From contig CAWBFX010000003.1 in assembly GCA_963788215.1 (NCBI GenBank), positions 1 through 64,000 on the forward strand: 64,000 nt of DNA, read 5' to 3'. A program made the position numbers and the translations under genes. The stretch is from AC-32 sp963788215. Lineage in GTDB: Bacteria; Actinomycetota; Thermoleophilia; Gaiellales; Gaiellaceae. Shown here piece after piece: positions 11,834 to 19,636 of this stretch (position 1 is the first letter of the stretch; each line of letters opens with the position of its first letter). Below the pieces are notes generated by a model. That model ran no database searches. It was not told the DNA's origin and saw only the letters and a list, made by a program, of their open reading frames with translations.

Positions 11834-12756
11834 GCGCCGGCGGGCGCGGGCGTCGCGTACTCGAGCCACTGCGCCCAGCGCTCGCTGCGGCCGCGCGCGG
11901 TCTCCAGGTAGTTCTCCTGGATCTCGAGCGTGATCGGCCCCACGCCGATCTCGACGTCGTCGACCGCCCTCAGCGGCGTGACCTCCGCCGCGGTGCCGGT
12001 CATGAACGCCTCGTCGGCGAGGTAGAGGTCTGAGCGGATCAGCGGCTTCTCGTGCACGCGATAGCCGAGGTCCTGCGCGATCTGGATGATCGTGTCGCGC
12101 GTGATTCCCGGCAGGATCGAGGCCGAGAGATCGGGCGTGAAGACCTCGCCGTCCTTGACGAGGAAGACGTTCTCGCCCGAGCCGTCGGCGATGTAGCCCT
12201 CGGCGGTCATCAGGATCGCCTCGTCGTAGCCGGCGCGGTTCGCCTCGGTGACCGCGAGCATCGAGTTCAGGTAGACGCCGGTGGCCTTGGCCGCGTGCGG
12301 GATCACGTTCGGGCCGATGCGCTGCCAGCTGGAGATCTTGGCGCTGATGCCGTTCTTGAGGCCCTCCTCGCCGAGGTATGCGCCCCACGGCCAGCTCATG
12401 ATCACGACGTCCACTGGATTGCCGACCGCGGAGACGCCGAGCTCGCCGTAGCCGTAGAACGCGACCGGCCTGAGGTAGCACTCGGGCAGGCCGTTCGCCG
12501 CGATCAGGGCGTTGCAGGCCTCGCGCAGCTCCTCGACCGAGTAGCCGAGCTCCATGTGCAGGAGGCGCGCGGAGTTCTCGAAACGCTGGAGGTGGTCCGT
12601 GAGCCGGAAGACTGCGGGGCCCTTGGGCGTCTCGTACGCCCTGATGCCTTCGAAGACACCCGAGCCGTAGTGCAACCCGTGGGCGCCGACGTGAATGCGG
12701 GCGTCGTTCCAGTCGACGAGCTCGCCGTTCATCCAGATCTTCTCGGTCTCGCGCAT
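11830..12756 (-). CDS. ilvE: Branched-chain amino-acid aminotransferase
   Basis: 308 aa class-IV PLP aminotransferase. It begins EKIWMNGELVDWNDARIHVGAHGLHYGSGVFEGIRAYET, diagnostic for IlvE (quoted here only as family landmarks at residues 5-43). The PLP-site region near residue 160 (HAAKATGVYLNS, Lys) and the GSGENVFLVKDG motif follow. It makes the final transamination to Leu, Ile and Val from the 2-oxo acids. It has an ATG start with a purine-rich AGGAGG upstream (complement of 12763-12770) and overlaps the next gene by 4 nt, so the two aminotransferases are probably co-transcribed. Confidence 0.95.
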   Translation of the reverse strand: MRETEKIWMNGELVDWNDARIHVGAHGLHYGSGVFEGIRAYETPKGPAVFRLTDHLQRFENSARLLHMELGYSVEELREACNALIAANGLPECYLRPVAFYGYGELGVSAVGNPVDVVIMSWPWGAYLGEEGLKNGISAKISSWQRIGPNVIPHAAKATGVYLNSMLAVTEANRAGYDEAILMTAEGYIADGSGENVFLVKDGEVFTPDLSASILPGITRDTIIQIAQDLGYRVHEKPLIRSDLYLADEAFMTGTAAEVTPLRAVDDVEIGVGPITLEIQENYLETARGRSERWAQWLEYATPAPAGA

Positions 12757-12780
12757 GCGCAGCCTCCTTTGACGCAGATG

Positions 12781-13272
12781 TTATGTGTGCGACTCGACGA
12801 CGTCCATGGGGCGTGCGCGCGACAGCCGAACGAGCTCACCGGGCGCCAGCGCGGCCATGTGCTTGTCGGAGCCGGCGCCGATCCAGACGACCTGGTGCGA
12901 GAGCAGCGTGCGCTCGAGGAAGACCCGCTCGACGCGCGGCAACGGAAACGGTGCGACCGCGCCCGGCTCGAAGCCGGTGGCCTCGGAGACCTCCTCCGAG
13001 CCGGCGATCCGCGCCGCACGGCAGCCTGCCGCCTGCGCGATCTTCCTCGAGTCCGCGCGGCGGTCTCCGGGGACCATCACGACGACGGGCCGGCCGTCGC
13101 AGTGGAAGACCAGCGACTTGACGATCTGCCCGAGGTCGCAGCCGACCGCGCGGGCCGCGGCCTGGGCGGTCGGAGTGCCGTCTTTGAACTCCTCCACGCG
13201 CACCTCGGCTCCTGCCTCCCTCAGATAGGAGGTGACGCGCTGAACGGCTTCCGGCCAGGGTTTCTCGCCCAT
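12781..13272 (-). CDS. YbaK/EbsC-family aminoacyl-tRNA deacylase
   Basis: 163 aa from the ATG at 13272; the longer frame to 13485 overlaps the divergent gene and looks spurious. The segments AAARAVGCDLGQIVKSLVF and ADSRKIAQAAG, the central FEPGAVAPFPLP, and WIGAGSDKHMA fit the YbaK/ProX editing fold, which hydrolyses mischarged Cys/Ala-tRNA-Pro or related tRNAs in trans. The conserved Lys of the DGQIVKS-type motif is present. The gene lies 24 bp upstream of ilvE on the same strand and may belong to that operon. Confidence 0.9.
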   Translation of the reverse strand: MGEKPWPEAVQRVTSYLREAGAEVRVEEFKDGTPTAQAAARAVGCDLGQIVKSLVFHCDGRPVVVMVPGDRRADSRKIAQAAGCRAARIAGSEEVSEATGFEPGAVAPFPLPRVERVFLERTLLSHQVVWIGAGSDKHMAALAPGELVRLSRARPMDVVESHT

Positions 13273-13324
13273 CGGAGACAGGCTAGCCGCAACCAAACGT
13301 GTGGCTTTCTCGTTGAACCTCACG

Positions 13325-13666
13325 ATGGAACGCACCCCCGAGCAGATTGCGCGCACCGAAGCGCTCTTCCGGAACGTCAACGAGGAGATCAGCGACGCCT
13401 CGGTGCGCTTCGACGCCGAGGTCGGCGAATTCGTCTGCGAGTGTGGCGATCCAACCTGCACCGAGCACGTCGAGGTACCGCTCACGGAGTACGAGACCGT
13501 CCGCGAGAACCCGACGCAGTTCGTCGTCCGCCCCGGCCACGTGATGGGCCCCGTGGAGCGCGTCGTGAGCAGGAACCGGCACTACACCGTGATCGAGAAG
13601 GTCGACCGCGTGGTCGCCTCGATCGTCAGGCGCCTCAACCCGCGCCCGGAAAACCAGCTGAGCTAG
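13325..13666 (+). CDS. Small conserved protein with a CECGDPTC motif
   Basis: 113 aa from ATG 13325 (121 aa from an in-frame GTG at 13301). The sequence is acidic with a central FVCECGDPTCTEHVEV block holding three Cys and one His that could bind zinc, followed by LTEYETVRENPTQFVV and a basic tail. I recall similar small proteins as common and uncharacterised in actinobacteria, but no function is established. There is no signal peptide or membrane segment. It is divergent from ybaK and directly upstream of the T-box leader; no strong ribosome binding site is visible. Confidence 0.75.
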   Translation: MERTPEQIARTEALFRNVNEEISDASVRFDAEVGEFVCECGDPTCTEHVEVPLTEYETVRENPTQFVVRPGHVMGPVERVVSRNRHYTVIEKVDRVVASIVRRLNPRPENQLS

Positions 13667-13675
13667 CCTGCGCTC

Positions 13676-13829
13676 GACGGCGACGACGCGGAGTGACGCC
13701 CGCCGAGCCGTCCGGCTGACCGCCGTCATCGGTCGCCAACGAGGCCGCGTCGGCGGCGAAGTGCGGTGGCACCGCGGGGACGCCTCCCGCCCGCACCAGT
13801 AGGGCGACTGTGTGGAGGAGGTGATCCGG
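13676..13829 (+). promoter_or_regulatory. T-box leader (translational type) of aspS
   Basis: The antiterminator/antisequestrator is complete. GTGCGG (13761-13766) pairs with CCGCAC (13791-13796), a 7-nt bulge TGGCACC (13767-13773) is the T-box proper, and GCGGG (13774-13778) pairs with CCCGC (13786-13790). UGGC would pair with GCCA, which fits discriminator base G73 of tRNA-Asp and tRNA-Asn. A short stem-loop at 13679-13700 with GAC triplets may be an ultrashort Stem I. CCTCCC at 13783-13788 can alternatively sequester the GGAGGAGG ribosome binding site at 13814-13821, so uncharged tRNA should open translation. Confidence 0.82.
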
Positions 13830-15047
13830 ATGAGAGTCCTTTCGAGCGATCTCCGCGCGCACGCGGGCGAGCGCGTGACGATGGCCGGGTGGGTGCACGC
13901 CAAGCGCGAGCTCGGCGCTGTCGCGTTCGTGATCCTGCGAGACCGCGGCGGGCTGGCGCAGATCGTGGTCGATGCAAGTAACACTGTGTTACAAGGCTCG
14001 GTGGAGACGGTCGTCGAGGTGGAGGGCCTCGTGGTCGCTGCAGAGCAGGCGCCGGGTGGCATCGAGCTCCAGGAGCCGTCGTTCCGCGTACTCTCGGAGC
14101 CGGCTGAGATTCCGCCGATCGAGCTGCGGCGGCCGGTGCTGAAGGAGTCCTTGCCGACGCTCCTCGACCACGCTCCGCTCGCTTGGCGGCATCCTGGCGA
14201 GCGCGCGAAGCTGGCGATCACGGCTGCGTCGGTGGCGGGGTTTCGGCAGACGCTCGACCGCCTCGGCTTCACCGAGATCTCGACGCCGAAGATCGTCGCC
14301 TCGGCTACCGAGAGCGGCGCGAACGTCTTCCGGCTCGACTACTTCGGCCGCCAGGCGTACCTCGCCCAGAGCCCTCAGTTCTACAAGCAGACGATGGTGG
14401 GCGTCTTCGAGCGCGTCTACGAGACCGGGAAGGTCTGGCGTGCAGAGCCGCACGAGACGGGGCGGCACCTCGCCGAGTACACCTCGCTCGACGCCGAGCT
14501 CGGCTTCATCCGTGACCACTTCGACGTGATGGCCGTCGTTCGCGAAGCGGTCGCAGGGATGGTCGAAGGCATCCGCGAGCGGGTCCCCGGCGTGGTCGAG
14601 CTGCCAGAGGTGCCGGGAGAGATCCCGTGGGTGCATTTCTCCGAGACCGGCGTCGACGACGTCGACCTCGCGCCGGCGGACGAACGGCGGCTCTGCGAGG
14701 AGCACGGCGAGTGGCTCTTCGTCACCGGCTTTCCGGCGGCGAAGCGGCCGTTCTACACCCATCCAGAGCCGGGGCGGCCGAAGTACACGAACTCGTTCGA
14801 CCTGCTCTTCCGCGGAATCGAGATCGTCACCGGCGGTCAGCGGCTGCACCGCTACGAGGACTACGTGGCGGCGCTCGGCGGAGAGACGGAACCCTACGAG
14901 GGCTACCTGCAGGCGTTCAGGTACGGAATGCCGCCGCACGGAGGCTTCGCGCTCGGGCACGAGCGCTGGATCGCGCGGCTGGTCGGCGCGAAGAACATCC
15001 GCGAGACGACGCTCTTCCCGCGCGATCGCGGGCGGCTCACGCCGTGA
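13830..15047 (+). CDS. aspS: Aspartyl-tRNA synthetase, archaeal-type (probably non-discriminating)
   Basis: 405 aa. The N-terminal OB anticodon-binding domain (VTMAGWVHAKRELGAVAFV) is followed by the class-II catalytic core: SPQFYKQTMVGVFERVYETG (motif 2 region), FRAEPHET-type VWRAEPHETGRHLAEYTSLD, and motif 3 GGFALGHERWIARL. At ~400 aa without the bacterial GAD insertion it is the archaeal/eukaryal AspRS form, which usually also charges tRNA-Asn. The ATG at 13830 is chosen because AGGAGGTGATCC (13816-13827) is a full 12-nt complement of the 16S tail. GatCAB at 19.6-22.7 kb would correct Asp-tRNA-Asn. The last 11 bp overlap serA convergently. Confidence 0.93.
   Translation: MRVLSSDLRAHAGERVTMAGWVHAKRELGAVAFVILRDRGGLAQIVVDASNTVLQGSVETVVEVEGLVVAAEQAPGGIELQEPSFRVLSEPAEIPPIELRRPVLKESLPTLLDHAPLAWRHPGERAKLAITAASVAGFRQTLDRLGFTEISTPKIVASATESGANVFRLDYFGRQAYLAQSPQFYKQTMVGVFERVYETGKVWRAEPHETGRHLAEYTSLDAELGFIRDHFDVMAVVREAVAGMVEGIRERVPGVVELPEVPGEIPWVHFSETGVDDVDLAPADERRLCEEHGEWLFVTGFPAAKRPFYTHPEPGRPKYTNSFDLLFRGIEIVTGGQRLHRYEDYVAALGGETEPYEGYLQAFRYGMPPHGGFALGHERWIARLVGAKNIRETTLFPRDRGRLTP
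13975..13996 (+). repeat. Intragenic palindromic repeat, copy 1
   Basis: CAAGTAACACTGTGTTAC (13975-13992) holds the inverted repeat GTAACAC-T-GTGTTAC. The same 18 bases occur at 53687-53707 on the other strand, also inside a coding sequence and in the same reading phase (Ser-Asn-Thr-Val-Leu). The codons AGT, ACT and TTA are untypical of the GC-rich neighbourhood. Confidence 0.6.
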
Positions 15048-16617
15048 GGCTGATCACCCGCGCGTCGTCGAAGCCCTGGGCGCGCACGGTCTCGACCAGC
15101 TCGGCGGGCGGCTCGGTGTCGATGGAAAGCGCCATCAGCGCCTTGCCGCCCCGCCGCGTGCGGGAGACGGCCATGTTCGCGATGTTCACGCCGGCCTCGC
15201 CGAAGAGCGTCCCGACGCGGCCGATCACGCCCGGGAGGTCGTCGTAGCGGAAGAAGACGAGGAGCGGAGCCAGCTCCATCTCCAGCTCGAAGCCCATGGC
15301 GCTGACGAGCCACTGCCGGTTCTCGGTGCCGATCGTCGTCCCGGCCACGCGCACGTGATCGCCGTTCGACCTCACCTCGACGCGGACGAGATTCGTGAAG
15401 TCGCGGCTCGCGCGGCGGCGCTCCTCGAGCACCTCGATCCCGCGCTCGGCGGCGATCACCGGCGCGTTCACGTAGTTGACCCGCTGCTCGGAGCGGCCCT
15501 GGAAGGCGCCGTTCAGCGCGGCGACGGTCAGGAGGCGCGTGTCGTAGCCCGCGAGGGCGCCGTAGTACGAGAGTGTGATCCGCTCGGCGCGGCCCTCCGC
15601 TAGCTCCATCGCCAGCCGCCCGAGCTTGGCCGCAAGCGGAATGTACGGGCCGAGCAGCTCGAGGTCCTCGGCGCGGATCACAGGGATGTTGACCGCGTTC
15701 GTGACGACCGCGCCCTCGAGCGCGGCCGCGACCTGCTCGGCGACGATCACGCCCGCCCGGTCCTGCGCCTCCTCGGTCGACGCAGCGAGATGCGGGGTGG
15801 CGACGACGTTCTCGAGCTCGAGCAGCGGCCCCTCGTATGGCTCCTCCGAGTAGACGTCGAGCGCCGCCGCGGCGAGCTTTCCCGAGCGGAGCGCGTCGGC
15901 CAGCGCCTGCTCGTCGACCAGCTCGCCACGGGCCGCGTTGACCACCCGCGCGCCGTCGGGCAGCCGCTGGATCGCCTCGGTCCCGAGGAACCCGCGCGTC
16001 TCCGGGGTCAGCGGCAGGTGAAGGGTCAGGAACTCGGCCACGGCGAGGACGTCCTCGGCGGTCTCCGCTCGCTCGGCCCCGAGCTCGCGAAAGCGCTCCT
16101 TGGCAACGAACGGGTCGTACGCGACGACGCGCATCCCGAGGCCGAGGGCGCGCCGCGCGACCTGCTGGCCGATGCGCCCGAAGCCGAGCACGCCGAGGGT
16201 CTTGCCCTCGAGCTCGACCCCTCCCCACTTCGATCTTTCCCAGCGGCCTTGCTTCAACGCTGCGTGCGCCTGCGGGATGTTGCGGGCGAGTGCGACCAGC
16301 AGGCCGATCGTGTGCTCGGCGGCGGAGGTGACCGTCGACTCCGGCGCGTTCGCGACGACGATCCCGCGGCGCGTCGCGGCCTCGACGTCCACGTTGTCGA
16401 CGCCAACGCCAGCCCGGCCGATCACCTTGAGCCGCTCCGCGCGCTCGATCAGGTCGGCGGTCAGCTTCGTCGCCGAGCGGATCACGATCGCGTCGTAGTC
16501 GCCGATCTTCCCGGCCAGGTCGCCGTTCGAGTCCACGTCGACGTCGAAGCGCTCGCGCAGGAGGTCGATGCCCGCGTCGGCGATCTTCTCGCGGACGAGG
16601 ACCTTTGCTCGGCTCAC
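15037..16617 (-). CDS. serA: D-3-phosphoglycerate dehydrogenase
   Basis: 526 aa, the long actinobacterial form. The substrate and NAD domains (Rossmann motif VLGFGRIGQQVARRA; catalytic Arg/Glu/His set in the NAARGELVDEQAL and VATPHLAASTEEAQ segments) are followed by an allosteric-substrate-binding domain and a C-terminal ACT domain (DLPGVIGRVGTLFGEAGVN). It oxidises 3-phosphoglycerate in the first step of serine synthesis. GTG start at 16617, sharing GTGA with the stop of the upstream class-V aminotransferase. The ACT domain is expected to sense serine. Confidence 0.96.
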   Translation of the reverse strand: MSRAKVLVREKIADAGIDLLRERFDVDVDSNGDLAGKIGDYDAIVIRSATKLTADLIERAERLKVIGRAGVGVDNVDVEAATRRGIVVANAPESTVTSAAEHTIGLLVALARNIPQAHAALKQGRWERSKWGGVELEGKTLGVLGFGRIGQQVARRALGLGMRVVAYDPFVAKERFRELGAERAETAEDVLAVAEFLTLHLPLTPETRGFLGTEAIQRLPDGARVVNAARGELVDEQALADALRSGKLAAAALDVYSEEPYEGPLLELENVVATPHLAASTEEAQDRAGVIVAEQVAAALEGAVVTNAVNIPVIRAEDLELLGPYIPLAAKLGRLAMELAEGRAERITLSYYGALAGYDTRLLTVAALNGAFQGRSEQRVNYVNAPVIAAERGIEVLEERRRASRDFTNLVRVEVRSNGDHVRVAGTTIGTENRQWLVSAMGFELEMELAPLLVFFRYDDLPGVIGRVGTLFGEAGVNIANMAVSRTRRGGKALMALSIDTEPPAELVETVRAQGFDDARVISLTA

Positions 16618-17762
16618 ACCGGGGTGTGCTCGAAGGCCTCGAGGGCCCGCGTGACCGCGACGCCGCGCTCGATCTCCGCGCCGAGCTCGACCAAGGCCAG
16701 CTCGACGGCCGCGAGCGCGGTCGTGATGTCGAAGACGTCGTAGTAGCCGATGTGGCCGATGCGGAAGATCTTGCCCTTGAGCCCGCCCTGGCCCGGGGCG
16801 AGCGTCACCCCGTGGCGGTCGCGCAGCAGGAGCACGAGCTCGTCGGAGTCGACGCCCTCGGGGGCGCGCGCGGCGGTCACGACGGCCGAGCTGTCCTCGT
16901 CGGGCGAGAAGAGCTCGAGGCCCATCGCCTTCAGGCCCTCGCGGCAGGCCCGGCCGAGGCGCACGTGGCGCTCGAAGGCAGCTTCGAGGCCTTCCTCGAG
17001 CAGCATCTTCAGCGCGACGTCGAGGCCGGCGACGAGAGACACGGGTGGCGTGACCGGGGCATCGAGGGTGGCCTGGCCTTTGCGCGTGCGCTCCCAGTCC
17101 CAGTAGAAGCGGGGCGAGGTCGCCGTTGCGCTCTTGGTGCGGGCGGCCTCGGAGGCGGAGACCATTGCAAGGCCGGGTGGCGTCATCAGCGCCTTCTGCG
17201 CGCCCGAGGCGACGACGTCGATCCCCCAGGCGTCGGTCTCCAACGGGACCGCGCCGAGGCTCGAGACCGCGTCGACGACACTGAGCGCGCCTGCCCCACG
17301 CGCGGCGGCGGCGAACGGCTGCAGGTCGGTGACGACGCCGGTCGAGGTCTCCGAGTGCGTCAGGAAGACCGCGGTCGCCTCGCGCTCGCCCAGGCGGGCG
17401 GAGACGTCGTAGGGCGCGGGGATCTCGCCCCACTCGTAGCGGAGGTGGTCGACGTCCGCGCCGTATGCCTGCGCGAGGGCCGCCCAGCGCTCGCCGAAGT
17501 AGCCCGCCGAGACGACCAGGACGGGCTCGTCGGGCGAGCAGAGGTTCGCGACCGCCGACTCCATCGCGCCGGTGCCGGAGCCGCCGAAGAGCAGCACCTC
17601 GGACTCGGTGCGGAAGATCTCGCGCAGGCGGCCGAGGCAGTCGGCGTAGAGCCTGCGGTAGTCCGGGCCGCGGTGATGAATCACGGGCTGCGCGATCGCA
17701 GCGAGCACCTCCGGCGGCGCCGGGGTCGGTCCGGGCGTCATCAGGTAGCGCTTCTCGGCCAC
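16614..17762 (-). CDS. Class-V PLP aminotransferase (alanine-glyoxylate / serine-pyruvate type)
   Basis: 382 aa. Fold-type I signatures are MTPGPTPAPPEVLAA, HHRGPDYRRLY, FGGSGTGAMESAVANL and the PLP lysine in SGAQKALMTPPGL. The family interconverts alanine/glyoxylate or serine/pyruvate. Translational overlap with serA (GTGA) and the absence of a recognisable serC here suggest it could act as the phosphoserine aminotransferase of the serine pathway, or catabolically in the reverse direction. That assignment is inference from context. ATG start at 17762. Confidence 0.9.
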   Translation of the reverse strand: MAEKRYLMTPGPTPAPPEVLAAIAQPVIHHRGPDYRRLYADCLGRLREIFRTESEVLLFGGSGTGAMESAVANLCSPDEPVLVVSAGYFGERWAALAQAYGADVDHLRYEWGEIPAPYDVSARLGEREATAVFLTHSETSTGVVTDLQPFAAAARGAGALSVVDAVSSLGAVPLETDAWGIDVVASGAQKALMTPPGLAMVSASEAARTKSATATSPRFYWDWERTRKGQATLDAPVTPPVSLVAGLDVALKMLLEEGLEAAFERHVRLGRACREGLKAMGLELFSPDEDSSAVVTAARAPEGVDSDELVLLLRDRHGVTLAPGQGGLKGKIFRIGHIGYYDVFDITTALAAVELALVELGAEIERGVAVTRALEAFEHTPV

Positions 17763-17790
17763 GCCCCGAGGGTACTAGCTCGACCTGTCG

Positions 17791-18657
17791 CTACGGGAGC
17801 GCGGAGCTCGGGTCGACCGCGGCTCCCCGCAGCCGGACCTCGAAGTGGAGGTGCGGGCCGGTCGCGTCGCCCGTCGCGCCGACGCGGCCGACGCGGGTGC
17901 CGGTCGCGACGGACTGGCCGCGGCGGACGCTGACCTTCGAGAGGTGGGCGTAAAGCGTGCGCACGCCGCCGTCGTGCAGGACGACGACGAGGTTCCCCCA
18001 GCCGCCCGCGGCGTAGCCGGCGAAGGTGACGCGCCCGGGCGCGGCGGCGGCCACAGGGGTGCCGGTCGCGGCCACGACGTCGATCCCGGCGTGGAAACGG
18101 TCGCCGCGCGGGCCGTAGCCGTCGCCGACGGGGCCCGTGACCGGCCAGGCGAGGGAGATCGGGCACGAGGCGGGAGTCCGTCGCAGCGCCGCGAAGGTGG
18201 ACGCGCCTGCAACGCCGTCGGGCGGGAGACCGGCCCAGCGCTGGAAGTGCTTGAGGGCGCGCTCGGTGTGCTGGCCGAGGCCGCCGTCGAACGTCGAGGA
18301 CGGGAAGCCGTGCCAGGCGAGCAGGAACTGAAGCTCGGCGACGTCCCAGCCGGCAGCGCCCTGCTTCAGCGGCCGCGTGCCGAGGACGTGCTTGCCGTAG
18401 CGTCCAAGCGCCTTACGGGTCGCGGGGCCGGGGACTCCGTCCACCGGGAGGCCGGCGCGGCGCTGGAACCGCTTGACGGCGCGCGTGGTAGCCGGCCCGC
18501 TCTCCCCGTCGATGGTGCCGTGGTAGAGCCCACGGGCGTGCAGCGCGACCTGCAGCGCGGCGGTGCCGGGACTGCCGGCGCCGAGAGCCGGCGCGGCGAA
18601 CGCGAGAGCGGCGAATACGACGAGCAGCGCCGCGAACCTGGGAACGCAGGTGCGCAT
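17791..18657 (-). CDS. Secreted M23 metallopeptidase with two peptidoglycan-binding domains
   Basis: 288 aa. Signal peptide at 1-26 (hydrophobic, ending in ALG/AG). There are two PG_binding_1 repeats (GPATTRAVKRFQRRAGLPVDG and TERALKHFQRWAGLPPDG), then a LytM/M23 domain with zinc ligands in RFHAGIDVVAATGTP (H, D) and GPHLHFEVR (HxH). It is expected to cleave peptidoglycan peptide cross-bridges outside the membrane, or to bind wall as a septal factor. The ATG at 18657 is selected for its AAAGGGGG ribosome binding site; the longer frame to 18729 has no signal peptide at its start. Confidence 0.93.
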   Translation of the reverse strand: MRTCVPRFAALLVVFAALAFAAPALGAGSPGTAALQVALHARGLYHGTIDGESGPATTRAVKRFQRRAGLPVDGVPGPATRKALGRYGKHVLGTRPLKQGAAGWDVAELQFLLAWHGFPSSTFDGGLGQHTERALKHFQRWAGLPPDGVAGASTFAALRRTPASCPISLAWPVTGPVGDGYGPRGDRFHAGIDVVAATGTPVAAAAPGRVTFAGYAAGGWGNLVVVLHDGGVRTLYAHLSKVSVRRGQSVATGTRVGRVGATGDATGPHLHFEVRLRGAAVDPSSALP

Positions 18658-18698
18658 GCCCCCTTTGTGTCGGACGACCGGCCGCTGAACTTGAGTCT

Positions 18699-18866
18699 CT
18701 AGCGCAGAGTCAGCCAGATCACGAGGCAAATCGCGATCACGATCCCGACGAAGACGGCGATCGGCAGCAGAACGGCGGTGTGGAGCGCGACAGGCGCCGT
18801 CTCCTCACGGCCACGGCCGGCGAGCCGGGCGAAGCGATCGAGCAAAGAGCCCTGACGTTCCTCCAT
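18699..18866 (-). CDS. Small single-pass membrane protein
   Basis: 55 aa: a charged N-terminal half (EERQGSLLDRFARLAGRG) and one C-terminal hydrophobic helix (LLPIAVFVGIVIAICLVIWLTLR). Its composition is protein-like and the position just upstream of the M23 peptidase gene on the same strand suggests co-transcription. The family is not recognised. The frame extends further upstream to 19214 but would then overlap the divergent membrane protein gene. Confidence 0.5.
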   Translation of the reverse strand: MEERQGSLLDRFARLAGRGREETAPVALHTAVLLPIAVFVGIVIAICLVIWLTLR

Positions 18867-18908
18867 GCGCGGCCGGTTCCCGTCTCGTGGAGAGATCACA
18901 CTTCGGAC

Positions 18909-19484
18909 ATGAAGGGACGCTGGGCGCTCTGGCTCGATCTCGCCGTCAAAGCCGCGCTCGTCGCGCTGCTCGTGTTCGCGGTCGCGCGCCCGGACCTGCC
19001 GCAGTTCCACGGCAAGGCGATGGCCGCCCGCGCGGTCCTGTATCCGCTCGCGGCGCTGATCGTGCCCGCCTGGTGGTGGCTGAGCGGCCGTCGCCGCGGC
19101 GGCGACTACCCGTACGCGCTCGACATCCTGCTCGTCCTCCCGTTCCTGATCGACGTGGCTGGCAACGCCGCGAACCTCTACGACACGATCGACTGGTGGG
19201 ACGACGCGAACCACTTCGTCAACTGGGCGATCCTCGTCTCCGCGTTCGGCCTGCTGCTCGTCCGCCTGAGGGTCGGCCGCTGGGAGGCGTTCGGGCTCGC
19301 AGTCGGGTTCGGCGCCGTGACGGCGATGCTCTGGGAGTTTGCCGAGTACTTCACGTTCATCAGGAACTCGCCTGAGCTCCGGACGGCCTACACCGACACC
19401 CTCGGCGACCTCGCGCTCGGGCTCGGCGGCTCCGTGCTTGCCGCGACGCTGACCGTGACGCTGCTGTGGCCCAGGAGGGCTTGA
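18909..19484 (+). CDS. DUF2238-like integral membrane protein
   Basis: 191 aa from the ATG at 18909, where a hydrophobic N-terminus starts; the frame to 18780 adds a non-coding-looking stretch. About five or six membrane helices. The segments NLYDTIDWWDDANHFVNWA and MLWEFAEYFTF resemble the DUF2238/YjdF family of unknown function, rich in acidic and His residues at the membrane face. The TGA stop lies inside the second copy of the 165-bp repeat, so the element contributes the last bases of the gene. Confidence 0.8.
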   Translation: MKGRWALWLDLAVKAALVALLVFAVARPDLPQFHGKAMAARAVLYPLAALIVPAWWWLSGRRRGGDYPYALDILLVLPFLIDVAGNAANLYDTIDWWDDANHFVNWAILVSAFGLLLVRLRVGRWEAFGLAVGFGAVTAMLWEFAEYFTFIRNSPELRTAYTDTLGDLALGLGGSVLAATLTVTLLWPRRA

Positions 19485-19636
19485 CGAAATACCGGCTGTG
19501 CCGCCGGGCCGCGCTGCCCGCCCCGAGGCGGCGTCCTCAGTCGGCCCAATAGCTATCCACTATTGAGCCTCCCTGCGTCCTTGCCTCGGAACGGCCATCG
19601 CACCCGACGACGAGCGCTATTCCGCCAAACCCTCCT
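19473..19636 (-). repeat. 165-bp structured repeat, copy 2
   Basis: Second copy of the element at 10004-10168, same orientation, same AGGAGGG/CCCTCCT ends and the same three internal pairings. Relative to copy 1, each helix has one change: GGGCC to GAGCC, CCTCGG to CCTCAG, GTTCCG to ATTCCG. Each leaves a U-G wobble if RNA is read leftward but a C-A mismatch if read rightward. It starts at the TAG stop of gatB and reaches into the end of the DUF2238-like gene. Confidence 0.85.

Noticed and set aside
12052..13719. 555-aa plus-strand frame over ilvE and ybaK
   Set aside because: Antisense of well-supported genes; composition typical of GC shadow frames.
15036..15048. CTCACGCCGTGAG palindrome at the aspS/serA junction as an operator
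   Set aside because: It is explained by two facing stop codons (TGA on each strand) in a convergent 11-bp overlap.
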